Assembly (NCBI RefSeq): GCF_000317225.1
Contig: NZ_AJLL01000061.1
Location: 1-64,000 of the forward strand
From: Fischerella thermalis PCC 7521
GTDB lineage: Bacteria; Cyanobacteriota; Cyanobacteriia; Cyanobacteriales; Nostocaceae
Direction of reading: 5' to 3'
Length of the DNA stretch: 64,000 nucleotides
Positions within the stretch are counted from its first letter, which is position 1; every line of letters starts with the position of its first letter. The notes below the pieces were generated by a model. It was not told the DNA's origin. It did no database searches and was given only the letters and a program-made list of their open reading frames with translations. Shown piece after piece: positions 52,140-61,587 of this stretch. The position numbers were made by a program, and so were the translations under genes.

Positions 52140-52176
52140 TCATTGGTCATTGGTCATTGGTCATTTGTCAATGGTC
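52140..52176 (+). repeat. Heptamer repeat TCATTGG
   Basis: TCATTGG is repeated at least three times in succession, then TCATTTGTCAATGG. It forms the apparent upstream part of the ABC gene frame. Confidence 0.75.
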
Positions 52177-52208
52177 AACCACCAACTAACAACCACCAAC
52201 TAACTAAA

Positions 52209-52928
52209 ATGTCACAAACTGTAGTGGTTCAAGACTTAGTGTATGCGTATTCTACACGTGAACCAGTTTTACGAGAAATTTCTTTTACCTTAAATGCAGG
52301 CGATCGCGTCGCACTCATGGGACCGACTGGTTCGGGTAAAAGTACTCTGCTTGAGAACCTGATCGGCTTAAAAGAACCCCAAGCAGGGAAGATTTGGATT
52401 AATAATATTCCCTTAGAACCAAAAACCTTAGCCCAAATACGTCGTCAAATTGGTTTTGGTTTTCAAGATGCTAACGATCAGCTATTTATGCCCACTATTC
52501 TTGAAGATATTACCTTTGGACCACGTAATTATGGTGTATCACCAGCGATCGCCATTGATAAAGCTAGAAATCTATTAGCTGATTTTGGTTTAGAAGCTTA
52601 TGCTAATCGTTCTGCTCATGAACTGTCTGGAGGACAAAGACGCCTTGCTGCCTTAGCTGCAATTTTAGCATTGGAACCAGATATTTTGATTTTGGACGAA
52701 CCAACCAATGGTCTTGATCCCGCATGGCGGCGTCACTTTGCTCAAATGTTATTAAAGTGGCAAGGTAAAGTCATGTTAATCGCCTCCCACGATTTGCACT
52801 GGTTAGGGAAAGTTACTCAACGTGCTTTAGTGCTTTCTGGAGGACGTATTCATATAGATGGTGATATTCAGTCATTATTACAAGAAACTGATACTTTGGA
52901 AAGATTAGGTTTACCTGTAGATTGGTAA
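52209..52928 (+). CDS. Energy-coupling-factor/CbiO-type ABC transporter ATPase (239 aa)
   Basis: Walker A GPTGSGKST at about 38-46, Q-loop GFGFQDANDQLF (with the ND typical of the ECF/CbiO group), signature LSGGQRRL, Walker B ILILDEPTNGLDP, and switch His in IASHDLHWLG. The FQDxxDQLF motif marks ECF-type cobalt, nickel or biotin importers. No transmembrane partner is adjacent, so the substrate is open. Start ATG at 52209; the longer frame upstream is repeat translation. Confidence 0.88.
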   Translation: MSQTVVVQDLVYAYSTREPVLREISFTLNAGDRVALMGPTGSGKSTLLENLIGLKEPQAGKIWINNIPLEPKTLAQIRRQIGFGFQDANDQLFMPTILEDITFGPRNYGVSPAIAIDKARNLLADFGLEAYANRSAHELSGGQRRLAALAAILALEPDILILDEPTNGLDPAWRRHFAQMLLKWQGKVMLIASHDLHWLGKVTQRALVLSGGRIHIDGDIQSLLQETDTLERLGLPVDW

Positions 52929-53052
52929 ATACTTGATGCACATCTTGGACATTCCATAGCGATCCCACTAATTCATATTTCTATTCTCAAACGCCGCGAT
53001 CGCGCTTTATGATAACGCACGCGACCACTAAGGTTTTCTGTCGATAGCATCT

Positions 53053-53080
53053 AAAAAAACCCCGGCGTTAAGTACCGGGG
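53053..53080 (-). terminator. Rho-independent terminator of the small lipoprotein gene
   Basis: CCCCGG/CCGGGG stem with a 9-base loop and, on the minus strand, TTTTTTTAG. Confidence 0.8.
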
Positions 53081-53124
53081 CGAAGAGGAGAAGTGTGAAT
53101 GACGGTGAAAATTGCAGCTTGCTG

Positions 53125-53319
53125 TTAACAATCAGTTGAGTGCTGAACCTCGGTTTTACCGTTATTCTGGCGCACCTCAACATGCGAACACTGACGCTGA
53201 CCGCCCGAGGTGTACTCGGATGTGCGTGTTTGCTGTACTTGCTCATTCTGTTGAGTGGTACAGCCTATTAAGGTAGCGATCAGCATGTAAGGCAAAAGTT
53301 TGTTGAATAATCTATCCAT
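53125..53319 (-). CDS. Small secreted lipoprotein (64 aa)
   Basis: Signal peptide MDRLFNKLLPYMLIATLIGC with lipobox LIGC ending at Cys20, then a short hydrophilic mature part with QCSHVEVRQNNGKTEVQHST. I do not recognise the family; short lipoproteins with two mature cysteines of this form occur in cyanobacteria. A good terminator behind it supports it as a real transcription unit. Start ATG at 53319. Confidence 0.65.
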   Translation of the reverse strand: MDRLFNKLLPYMLIATLIGCTTQQNEQVQQTRTSEYTSGGQRQCSHVEVRQNNGKTEVQHSTDC

Positions 53320-53552
53320 GGACTGAGGTTGATACGAATCAGATAGCCGTGATTCTGCGGTTTCTAGACCAATTCAGCAATCAATAAAATTCAACTCTTT
53401 CTTATTGTTCACTCCTAAACAGCGATCGCATTGGTCTATATGAGTATCTACAGCTTGACTGCTTGCCTTTCCAGAAAACTTACTATTTTTTGCCGATATT
53501 ATAATCAGGGGGCGATCTTCGAGAAACTGCTAAGTGTTTACGCACCCCACAA
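53320..53552. other. Spacer upstream of the small lipoprotein
   Basis: Promoter space and HIP1 sequences. I see nothing else recognisable. Confidence 0.4.
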
Positions 53553-53580
53553 CAAAAAACCCCGGTGAAACCGACCGAGG
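53553..53580 (-). terminator. Rho-independent terminator of psb34
   Basis: On the minus strand CCTCGGT, a loop, ACCGGGG, and then TTTTTTG. Confidence 0.75.
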
Positions 53581-53631
53581 TAACGCAGAGAAGAACGAAT
53601 GACAATAAGAGATATTGCGAGAAAGAAAATC

Positions 53632-53802
53632 TTAACTAACGCTAAAAGCAACTAAAACTAAAGTACTGACAATGGCTGAAGCAAAAACAGCTTGGATAAC
53701 GTATTTGCGTTGTTGCCAAATTGCAGGATACTCGGCGTAGTACATCTTGGGTTCAGTTGCGTAGTTGTTGAGAACGCCGTCTTCATTAACAGTAGTGTAC
53801 AT
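53632..53802 (-). CDS. psb34: Psb34 / ssl1498-family light-harvesting-like protein (56 aa)
   Basis: Small single-helix protein of the Hlip-related ssl1498 family. Psb34 binds the photosystem II core near CP47 and replaces high-light-inducible proteins during assembly. Seen: MYTTVNEDGVLNNYATEPKM (the conserved N-terminus with LNNYATEPK), then YYAEYPAIWQQRKYVIQAVF and a C-terminal transmembrane helix. AAGGAAAC precedes ATG at 53802. The terminator follows directly, so this is a monocistronic gene. Confidence 0.85.
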   Translation of the reverse strand: MYTTVNEDGVLNNYATEPKMYYAEYPAIWQQRKYVIQAVFASAIVSTLVLVAFSVS

Positions 53803-54121
53803 AGCTTGTTTCCTTTATTTGTTTCTCTATGTAAATAAATATAACAATATTTTTACAAAAGGTCAATAAGACTTGACAAAAAAGTTTGATACCTCTAAAA
53901 AGAGTCACTTATCAGAAAAAAGAGAGTTAGATGATGAATAGACCTACAAGATAGGTCTAATGTCCAATTCACAAGGGGGTTTGGGAAATCGTCCGTAGGG
54001 TCTACAGTCGGGAGATGAGTTTAAATATATAAAATCACTTTAAATTTTTTGGCGCCGGAATCCTGCTCATCGTTTAATCTACTACTAAATATGTTTCACG
54101 CAGGAAATGTAAAAACAACAT
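53803..54121. other. Divergent promoter spacer between psb34 and pfkA
   Basis: AT-rich, with a perfect 7-bp hairpin AGACCTA/TAGGTCT (53940-53958). An untranslated leader or regulatory structure is possible. No gene is seen. Confidence 0.5.
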
Positions 54122-55201
54122 ATGGCAAAATGCAAGCGTATTGGCATTCTTACTAGTGGAGGAGATTGCTCTGGTTTAAATGCGGCCATCAGAGCTGTTG
54201 TTCATTGTGCTTGTGGAAAAGGTTGGGAAGTACTGGGAATTCGTCAAGCAACTCTAGGATTAATGGCGCGTCCACCGCAATTTATCAAACTGGAAATCGA
54301 CCAAGTTGACCCACTGTTAACTTCTGGTGGAACAATGTTAGGAACCACCAACAAAGGCGATCCCTTTGCTTTTCCTATGCCTGATGGTACTGTATGCGAT
54401 CGCTCTGAAGAAATCATTGCAGGCTACCATCAACTACACTTAGATGCTTTGATTGGGATTGGTGGCGATGGTAGCTTGGCTATTCTGCGTCATTTAGCCC
54501 AACAAGGCGGTATTAATTTAGTGGGTATTCCCAAAACAATTGATAATGATATTGGCATTACCGAACATGCGATCGGTTTTGATACGGCAGTTAACATCGC
54601 CACAGAAGCGCTTGATCGCTTACATTTTACCGCTGCTTCTCACAGTCGAGTCATGATTTTAGAAGTCATGGGTCGTGATGCGGGACATATAGCCATTGCT
54701 GCGGGAATTGCTGGGGGAGCAGATGTGATTTTAATTCCAGAAATTCCCTATACGATTGACCAGATTTGCTGCCAAATTAAACAGCGCCAAGACCAAGGCA
54801 AAAACTATTGTTTAATTATTGCTTCCGAAGCGGTTCGTACTCAAGACGGTGAAACTCTCACAATGACAAATCGTTTGGGTCAATGTCGATATGGTGGTAT
54901 AGGTCAATACTTAGCCGATCAACTTAGCGATCGCATTGGTGTAGAAACCCGAGTCACAGTCTTAGGACACATCCAACGAGGTGGAACCGCTTCCCCACTA
55001 GATCGACTTGTGGCAGCTGCCTTTGGTGTAGCTGCGGTAAATCTTATAGAAGAAGGTAAATACGATTACATGGTAACATGGCAAAATCGCCAGGTTCTCA
55101 GTGTACCTATTGCTGAGGCGATCGCTCAATATAGAGCTGTCAACCCAGAGGATACTTTAGTGAAAACTGCTCGTGGTTTGGGTATTTATTTGGGAGATTG
55201 A
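54122..55201 (+). CDS. pfkA: 6-phosphofructokinase (359 aa)
   Basis: Phosphorylates fructose-6-phosphate in glycolysis. GGDCSG at 13-18, GGDGS at 114-118, PKTIDND at 137-143, and MGRDAGHIA. The Gly in GGDG is the ATP-type marker (PPi enzymes have Asp), while the Lys in PKTIDND is a marker of PPi-type enzymes. The mixed pattern is known in a clade of ATP-dependent enzymes, so ATP use is likely but not certain. Start ATG at 54122. Cyanobacteria usually have two pfk genes. Confidence 0.93.
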   Translation: MAKCKRIGILTSGGDCSGLNAAIRAVVHCACGKGWEVLGIRQATLGLMARPPQFIKLEIDQVDPLLTSGGTMLGTTNKGDPFAFPMPDGTVCDRSEEIIAGYHQLHLDALIGIGGDGSLAILRHLAQQGGINLVGIPKTIDNDIGITEHAIGFDTAVNIATEALDRLHFTAASHSRVMILEVMGRDAGHIAIAAGIAGGADVILIPEIPYTIDQICCQIKQRQDQGKNYCLIIASEAVRTQDGETLTMTNRLGQCRYGGIGQYLADQLSDRIGVETRVTVLGHIQRGGTASPLDRLVAAAFGVAAVNLIEEGKYDYMVTWQNRQVLSVPIAEAIAQYRAVNPEDTLVKTARGLGIYLGD

Positions 55202-55230
55202 CATTGCTAAGGATATTGAAAAAACTCATT

Positions 55231-55908
55231 TCACGATACAGTCGGGTCATCGTTAGGTTTGAGCTGACGTAAAATCTCTTGAATTCGTTCTACCTTTCGA
55301 GGTTTATTTTGGGCTTTAAAAGCACTCAATGCTTTTTCTAAAGATGCGATCGCTTCTTCGCGTTTACCAACTTCCCAAAACGCTTGAGCTAAATTAGTCA
55401 GTGCATCACCATAATTGGGATTAATTGCTAGTGCTTTATTATATTCTGCAATCGCTTCTTCCCATTGTTCTTGACTGGCAAAAACAAGTCCAATACCATT
55501 GTGTGCAAGCGCGTATTTAGAATCTAAGCGAATTGCTTCTTGATATTGTTTAATTGCCTCGTCTTTTTTCTCCTGACGAAACAAGACATTACCTAACTGG
55601 TAATAGCCAAAAGCATCTTTGGGATACTTCTTAATTAATTTACGTAAATTCTCTTCTGCACCAGCTAAATCACCTTGGCTAAATAAAGTATTTGCTGTTC
55701 TAATTAGTTGCGATCGCTCTTGCTGTCCACTGTTAGCGTCGGAAAATTGCGCTAGTATTTGCTCCTGGGTGTGTTGTTTAGCAGTACCAGGATTACGTAC
55801 TTGTGCAAAAGCAGACTCAAAGGTATTTGTGACAATCAAAATACCCAAACTCAAGTAACAAGCAGTTTGAGCCAATCTTGGCTGAAAAGAATTTTTTGGC
55901 TTCATCAC
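55231..55908 (-). CDS. Secreted TPR-repeat protein (225 aa)
   Basis: Signal peptide at 1-36 ending AFA. The mature protein has four tetratricopeptide repeats from about 68 to 205 (TLFSQGDLAGAEENLRKLIK, AFGYYQLGNVLFRQEKKDEA, LAHNGIGLVFASQEQWEEAI, DALTNLAQAFWEVGKREEAI). TPR domains hold protein partners; the partner here is unknown. Start ATG (MMKPKN, or the second Met). Confidence 0.82.
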   Translation of the reverse strand: MMKPKNSFQPRLAQTACYLSLGILIVTNTFESAFAQVRNPGTAKQHTQEQILAQFSDANSGQQERSQLIRTANTLFSQGDLAGAEENLRKLIKKYPKDAFGYYQLGNVLFRQEKKDEAIKQYQEAIRLDSKYALAHNGIGLVFASQEQWEEAIAEYNKALAINPNYGDALTNLAQAFWEVGKREEAIASLEKALSAFKAQNKPRKVERIQEILRQLKPNDDPTVS

Positions 55909-56002
55909 GCAGTAATTTTTCTATTATTTGGGATTTATATCTATATAAATAAATATGTTAACAATTTTCCCATCTCTACTCTTCCCTCTGCGTTCTCTGT
56001 GC

Positions 56003-56038
56003 CTCTGCGGTTAAATAAATTACATTTAAACCGCAGAG
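56003..56038 (-). terminator. Hairpin behind acs, built of repeat sequence
   Basis: CTCTGCGGTT and AACCGCAGAG form a 10-bp stem (longer with one gap) near the acs 3' end. The flanks GCAGAGACGCAGAGGACACAGAG are common spacer words in Nostocales, so it may be a repeat that serves as terminator. Confidence 0.55.
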
Positions 56039-56071
56039 ACGCAGAGGACACAGAGTAAAAAACTAGCAGTG

Positions 56072-58042
56072 CTAAGCACCTTCCCGTAGCTTATCTAACA
56101 CACTTCTATCCTCAAGGGTAGAAGTATCACCTGATACTTCCTGTCCGGCAGCAAGATTCCGTAATAAGCGGCGCATAATCTTACCAGATCGGGTTTTAGG
56201 CAAAGCATCGGTAAAACGAATTTCTCCGGGACGAGCGATCGCACCAATTTCACTAACGACGTGCTGTTTGAGTTCTTTATTGAGTGCTTCACTCGGATTA
56301 TTACCACCCTCTAAAGTCACAAAAGCAACTATTTCTTCCCCTTTAAGTTCATCTGGTTTACCTACCACAGCCGCCTCAGCCACCGCAGGGTGGGAAACTA
56401 AGGCTGATTCGATTTCCATTGTTCCCAAACGATGCCCTGATACATTAATCACATCATCAACACGACCCATCACCCAGAAATAACCGTCTTCATCTCGTCT
56501 TGCACCGTCGCCTGCAAAATAAATATACTGCCCATCTTTCGGGGGAATATGTTCCCAATAAGTACGGCGAAAGCGCTCCGGATCACCGTATACTGTCCGC
56601 ATCATCCCAGGCCAAGGATAGCGAACTACCAAATAGCCGCCTTCGTTGTCGCCAACAGAATTACCTTCCAGATCCACCACATCGGCTAATATTCCTGGGA
56701 AAGGACGAGTTGCAGAACCAGGTTTGGTAGGAATAGCTCCTGGAAGCGGTGTAATCATGATTCCACCAGTTTCAGTTTGCCACCATGTGTCGACAATCGG
56801 ACAGCGTTCGCCACCAATCACCCTGTGATACCACACCCAAGCTTCCGGGTTAATGGGTTCACCTACAGTTCCCAGCAAACGTAGAGAAGATAAATTCCGG
56901 GCTTTGGGTAAATGTTCACCCATTTTGATAAAAGCACGAATCGCGGTGGGTGCAGTATAAAAAATCGTCACGCCATACTTTTCAATAACATCCCACATAC
57001 ACCCAGGATTAGAAGCACGGGGCGCGCCTTCATACATTACCGTTGTGGCACCGTTGGAAAGCGGCCCATAAACAATGTAGCTGTGCCCCGTAATCCAACC
57101 GACATCCGCAGTACACCAGTATACATCCGTATCTTGCAGGTCAAAAATCCATTTGGTGGTAATGTGAGTATACAAATTGTATCCAGCAGTTGTATGCACA
57201 ACTCCTTTGGGTTTACCGGTACTACCAGAAGTGTAGAGAATAAACAGCATATCCTCGCTGTCCATCTCTTCGGCGGGACAATCTGCGCTCACACCCTTTT
57301 GCAAATCATGCCACCAATGGTCACGTCCTGGTTCCATGTTAGTTTTTTGATTGGTACGAGCGACAACTAAAACGTTTTGCACAGTCGAGACTGTACCATC
57401 TGCCAAAGCTTTATCTACTTGTTCCTTGAGAGGGACGATCGCATCTTTACGCCAACCACCATCAGCAGTGATCACTAATTTGGCTTGGGCGTCAATTAAT
57501 CGATCCCGTAAAGCTTCCGCACTAAAACCACCAAAGACAACACTGTGGGGTGCGCCAATTCTCGCACAAGCAAGCATAGCAATGGCAGCTTCGGGAATCA
57601 TCGGCATATAAATACCAACGCGATCGCCCTTTTGTACTCCCAATTGTTTAAGCACATTGGCAAATTGACAAACTTCCCGATGTAGTTGGGCGTAGGTGAG
57701 GGTGCGTGAGTCTCCTGGTTCTCCTTCCCAAATGATCGCAGCTTTATTTTTGCGCCAAGTAGTTAAATGTCTGTCAAGACAATTGTAAGAAATATTAATT
57801 TTACCGTTCACAAACCACTTAGCAAACGGTGGTTGCCAATCTAAAACTTTCTCCCACTTCGCAAACCAGTTTAATTCTTGTTCTGCCAATTCTGCCCAGA
57901 ATTGTTCAGGATGGGCTTTAGCTTTTTCGTAGAGGCGCTGATATTCTTGCAGGCTTTTAATATGGGCGCTTTGGGAGAATTCTGGAGTTGGGGAAAATAA
58001 ACGTTTTTCTTGGAGGATTGACTCTATCGTTGGTTGAGACAT
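56072..58042 (-). CDS. acs: Acetyl-CoA synthetase (656 aa)
   Basis: AMP-forming acetate activation to acetyl-CoA. Seen: [20 protein letters not shown] (P-loop), [30 protein letters not shown], and the C-terminal [14 protein letters not shown] whose Lys is the acetylation and catalytic site. Full length for the family and in the normal domain order. Start ATG at 58042. Monocistronic with a hairpin behind it. Confidence 0.97.
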   Translation of the reverse strand: MSQPTIESILQEKRLFSPTPEFSQSAHIKSLQEYQRLYEKAKAHPEQFWAELAEQELNWFAKWEKVLDWQPPFAKWFVNGKINISYNCLDRHLTTWRKNKAAIIWEGEPGDSRTLTYAQLHREVCQFANVLKQLGVQKGDRVGIYMPMIPEAAIAMLACARIGAPHSVVFGGFSAEALRDRLIDAQAKLVITADGGWRKDAIVPLKEQVDKALADGTVSTVQNVLVVARTNQKTNMEPGRDHWWHDLQKGVSADCPAEEMDSEDMLFILYTSGSTGKPKGVVHTTAGYNLYTHITTKWIFDLQDTDVYWCTADVGWITGHSYIVYGPLSNGATTVMYEGAPRASNPGCMWDVIEKYGVTIFYTAPTAIRAFIKMGEHLPKARNLSSLRLLGTVGEPINPEAWVWYHRVIGGERCPIVDTWWQTETGGIMITPLPGAIPTKPGSATRPFPGILADVVDLEGNSVGDNEGGYLVVRYPWPGMMRTVYGDPERFRRTYWEHIPPKDGQYIYFAGDGARRDEDGYFWVMGRVDDVINVSGHRLGTMEIESALVSHPAVAEAAVVGKPDELKGEEIVAFVTLEGGNNPSEALNKELKQHVVSEIGAIARPGEIRFTDALPKTRSGKIMRRLLRNLAAGQEVSGDTSTLEDRSVLDKLREGA

Positions 58043-58353
58043 AATCGCTTCAATGGTGTTCTGGAAACTATTGTGTATGCAGATTTACCACAAATGTTTT
58101 GATTGTCATGAAGATTGATGTAAAATGCAACGATCAATAGAAAAGAATGTAGGGTCGTCGAGATGGCATTGAGCGACGACAACTTAAACGCCGACGAGAT
58201 GAACTATTGCAACCATGCAAGCAAATAATTGACAATGCAGATATGCAGATACAGGTTTGCAAGGTTTATGAAGCTGTACTTAGTGTCTTAGTGTCTTAGT
58301 GTTTCAAAAATAATCTTTTTCACCACAAAAACACAAAGACACCAAGAATTTTC
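58043..58353. other. Spacer between acs and the glycosyltransferase gene
   Basis: Contains the acs promoter and, at 58280-58345, the spacer repeat CTTAGTGTCTTAGTGTCTTAG with ACAAAAACACAAAGACACCAA, which can pair. It may terminate the glycosyltransferase transcript. No gene is seen. Confidence 0.5.
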
Positions 58354-59541
58354 TTACCACACTACGAGCGATCGCTCATGCACCACTCGCTGATACACTT
58401 CTTCTGTTTGCTTGCCTAATTTCGGCCAGCTAAAGCGTCGTTCCAAATCTTCGTAAGCGTTATCAATTAGCCATTGGCGATAACCGGGATTTTTTAGAAC
58501 TTCCAAAATTCCCCATGCTAAAGAATCAGGGTTATTGGTATAGGTGACAATGCCTGTTTTTGTATGTTGCACTACTTCTGGGAAACCGCCTGTATCAGAT
58601 ACTACTACCGGTACACGAGAAGCAAAGCTTTCTAAGGCAACGATTCCAAAGGGTTCATAAAGGCTGGGAAAAACAGCACAGTCGGCAATGGTTTGAAATT
58701 TATCTAAGTACTCATCTGAGATAAAGCCGGTAAAATAGCATTTATGCCAAATCCCCATATCCCAAGCTTGTTTTTTGAGATGATCAGTGTTGCCACCACC
58801 GATAATTACAAACTTAACGTAACCCCCCATTTCTTGGAGTACTTTAGGAGCAGCGGCTAAGAGCAAAGATACACCTTTTTCGTAGGTCATGCGACCGACA
58901 TAGTAAACGATTTTTTCGCTGTCTTCAGCAAATTGGCGACGAAAGTCTTGGGCGTGAAAGTCTTCGTGATGGCGTTTTTTTTCTGGACGAATACCGTTAT
59001 AAATAACGTCTATTTTATCCCAAGGACTATGTAAGGCTCGTTCTACTTCTCGACGCATGTAGTCGGTGCAGACAATAATTCGCCAAGCGTTGTAGGCTAA
59101 TAGTTCTTCTTTACCACTGATATAACGTTGGGTATCTGTGTAAATACCGTTGTAGCGTCCGTATTCAGTAGCGTGGATTGTTGCAATTAGGGGAATTTTA
59201 AAGGTATGCTTGAGAGCGATCGCCGCATCTGCAACTAACCAATCATGAGCATGGATAAGATCAAAGGGGCCTTCTTCCGCGATCAATTTTCCCCCATGGC
59301 TGCCCATGCTTTCATTCATGTTTACTACCCAATGGAAAAAGTCGTTACCACTAGCCACAGGAATGCGATGCACACGCACTCCGTCCACGACTTCAAACAT
59401 GGGTGCATGACCAAATTCAGGTGTAATTAGATGAACTTCATGCCCTAAATTGGCGATTTCTGGGTACAGTTCTGAGACATGGCGCGCAATTCCTCCAACA
59501 ATACGGGGCGGAAATTCCCAACTCAGTACTAATATTTTCAT
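58354..59541 (-). CDS. GT4-family glycosyltransferase (395 aa)
   Basis: Two-Rossmann (GT-B) enzyme beginning MKILVLSWEFPPRIVGGIAR, with LIHAHDWLVADAAIALK, YYVGRMTYEKGVSLLL, the C-terminal nucleotide-sugar site YEPFGIVALESFA (EPFG), and VVSDTGGFPEVV. It resembles glycogen-synthase-like GT4 enzymes; a role in extracellular or storage polysaccharide is inferred. The ATG at 59541 follows GGGGGATTG; a TTG three codons upstream is not needed. Confidence 0.9.
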   Translation of the reverse strand: MKILVLSWEFPPRIVGGIARHVSELYPEIANLGHEVHLITPEFGHAPMFEVVDGVRVHRIPVASGNDFFHWVVNMNESMGSHGGKLIAEEGPFDLIHAHDWLVADAAIALKHTFKIPLIATIHATEYGRYNGIYTDTQRYISGKEELLAYNAWRIIVCTDYMRREVERALHSPWDKIDVIYNGIRPEKKRHHEDFHAQDFRRQFAEDSEKIVYYVGRMTYEKGVSLLLAAAPKVLQEMGGYVKFVIIGGGNTDHLKKQAWDMGIWHKCYFTGFISDEYLDKFQTIADCAVFPSLYEPFGIVALESFASRVPVVVSDTGGFPEVVQHTKTGIVTYTNNPDSLAWGILEVLKNPGYRQWLIDNAYEDLERRFSWPKLGKQTEEVYQRVVHERSLVVW

Positions 59542-59651
59542 TTGATGCAATCCCCCAAGCCTTTAGATTTATCTAAAATTTGTCATTGGTTATTGGTTAG
59601 TGGTTAGTTGTTATTCCTCTACTCCCCATCACCCCATCTCCCTTGTCCTCC

Positions 59652-61322
59652 TTATCCCCGATCCCCTTCTACTAACTGTTGCCGGAATTGTAACCAAGCT
59701 GCTTTTGCCTGTGTGTCCGAACTGGCAGCTTTTTTTAATAAAATGACGCCATCTTCAAAGCCTATGATTCCATATTCGCCATTATTGATGAGCTGGTCAA
59801 TCAGTGGGGTTAAATCTTTTAATAAGCTGCGATCGCTTTTAAATGCAGCTTGATATTTTTGCAATTGCCAAAGATCAGCGATCGCGTAATCTACTTTAAT
59901 TACTTCTTGGGCATCATTACGTAGTTCCAAGGCAGGTAAACGCAAGATTTCCCGGCGGCTAGAAAGATGGGGAACTATGTAGGTAGTTGCAGATACACTC
60001 GCATCTGGGGGAATTTGTGCCAGCAGGGGGCGCATCTGATTTACATGTTGCCATTGTTGTGGCAATGAGACGTATACTAGTGGTTTGACTGAATCTGGAA
60101 TGACAAAATAAAAAGTGCGATTGGGATTAGATGTAAAGGTAAAAAATAGAGACAGACAAATACAACCTATCCACAAACGGCAAAATGCAGGTTTAAATTT
60201 TTGTTGACGCTGCGACCACCAGAGAATAGACCCGTAAAATAATCCTGGGACGACGGTTAAAGCGTAACGGATGGTAATAGATAAAACAGATTCTCCTTTG
60301 CCTAGTAATAATTTCAATAGGGGAAAACCAGCGATCATCCAAGAACCAGGGGCTACAGCAGGTACAAATGCTAAGGGTAACCACTGTCCTAATAAGTATT
60401 TAATAGTTCTATCTAGTGGTGTAAATAACTCTACTAATAAACGCAGCGGATTGCTAATCATCCCCCAAATAATTTCTATGGTGGAAGCTTCCTCACCATC
60501 GGCATATTGTCCAAATCGTTCCAACATAAACCGTTGCGAAATATCTTTAGAAAACAACGGCATGATCAAATTAGTTAATACTAATATGTAACCAAAACTG
60601 AGGATACATACAGCAACGCCAGCGCGGGGAAAGCGTTTACTCAAAATCATGTAAACTCCAACCCCAAATAATCCTATACCTGCATCTTCCCGTACAGCTA
60701 AAATCAAAACTGCCAGCAACCAAAATAACCACCACCAGCGTTTTTCCATTGCTAGCAGCAGGGTAAATACAAACAAGGGAATCTGGCAAATGTCGTGAAA
60801 GTTACTCAGAGTCGGCCCGATCACCGCGTTCGCACCGTAAAAGCTGGCGGTAATCATGACTGCTAATGGTGGTTGAAGATATTGCCTAGCTAGTACGTAC
60901 AACACCAAACCCGCCGCCGTGATTAGTGTAACTTGCAAAACAGTTAAAGTGGCAGGAGAGGGAAATAAGGCATAGATGGGTAGCCACAGCAATAACGCCG
61001 GCGTAAAGTGTTGTCCGAGTCGATGATAATATACTGTGGGAACTTCGCCAGCGTGAACTACATTAGTCGAAAGACTAGAAGAAAGAGAACTTTGAAAAAA
61101 ACGACCATGCAGGTTATTCCAAAAAACTTGGTTAAAAATGCCTTGGTCAAAGGAAGCGTAAAAGGTATAGTAGCGGTGCAGGGTAAATAACAAACACAGG
61201 AAAAAAAAGATTCCTGCCAACAGCAAGACTGTCTTGCTGGCATTACCTGCCTTTAACTTAAATATTTTTGGCAGCTTTGCTTGCATTTTTGACAACATCA
61301 ACGATAAAGGCTTGCCGTACAC
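59652..61322 (-). CDS. DUF2079 multi-pass membrane protein (556 aa)
   Basis: About 10-12 transmembrane segments between residues 30 and 400 in a GT-C-like layout, with RYYTFYASFDQGIFNQVFWN and HDICQIPLFVFTLLLAMEKR characteristic of DUF2079, then a soluble C-terminal region. Family function is unknown, but the architecture is like that of lipid-linked glycosyltransferases. The start may be one of several Met codons (1, 9, 13). The gene is upstream of the GT4 gene on the same strand, 110 bases apart, which suggests a shared envelope or sugar role. Confidence 0.82.
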   Translation of the reverse strand: MYGKPLSLMLSKMQAKLPKIFKLKAGNASKTVLLLAGIFFFLCLLFTLHRYYTFYASFDQGIFNQVFWNNLHGRFFQSSLSSSLSTNVVHAGEVPTVYYHRLGQHFTPALLLWLPIYALFPSPATLTVLQVTLITAAGLVLYVLARQYLQPPLAVMITASFYGANAVIGPTLSNFHDICQIPLFVFTLLLAMEKRWWWLFWLLAVLILAVREDAGIGLFGVGVYMILSKRFPRAGVAVCILSFGYILVLTNLIMPLFSKDISQRFMLERFGQYADGEEASTIEIIWGMISNPLRLLVELFTPLDRTIKYLLGQWLPLAFVPAVAPGSWMIAGFPLLKLLLGKGESVLSITIRYALTVVPGLFYGSILWWSQRQQKFKPAFCRLWIGCICLSLFFTFTSNPNRTFYFVIPDSVKPLVYVSLPQQWQHVNQMRPLLAQIPPDASVSATTYIVPHLSSRREILRLPALELRNDAQEVIKVDYAIADLWQLQKYQAAFKSDRSLLKDLTPLIDQLINNGEYGIIGFEDGVILLKKAASSDTQAKAAWLQFRQQLVEGDRG

Positions 61323-61408
61323 TCTATGGCGATCGCATTAAAAAAGAATACAAGATAAAGGATCAAAAAACACACTTTATACTTCACGTTTCATCCTAGA
61401 AGTTTCAC

Positions 61409-61513
61409 GGGGAGCATCCTAAATGTTCAAAAATTCCCCTGGGATTGAAATCGCAGTCTCATAACTAAAGGTTGAAACCCTTTGCGTATATTGAAAAAAT
61501 TGGGATGCTCCCG
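61409..61513. mobile_element. MITE-like element with GGGAGCATCC termini
   Basis: GGGAGCATCC (61410-61419) and GGATGCTCCC (61503-61512) are perfect 10-bp terminal inverted repeats, extended imperfectly to about 25 bp. An 8-bp direct repeat GTTTCACG flanks it on both sides (61402-61409 and 61513-61520). The roughly 103-base element encodes nothing and holds an internal AAAGG/CCTTT stem. It lies 75 bases before tldD. Confidence 0.78.
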
Positions 61514-61587
61514 TTTCACGCTTTATCCTTGAAGTTTCAGCCTTTATTAGAGAATATAAACAAGTCCTCATTGTTCCTATCTGCCAA

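Noticed and set aside
59652..61322. Possibility that the DUF2079 and GT4 genes are part of a larger exopolysaccharide cluster
   Set aside because: Only two such genes are adjacent. The neighbours (acs, tldD) are housekeeping, so a cluster cannot be supported.
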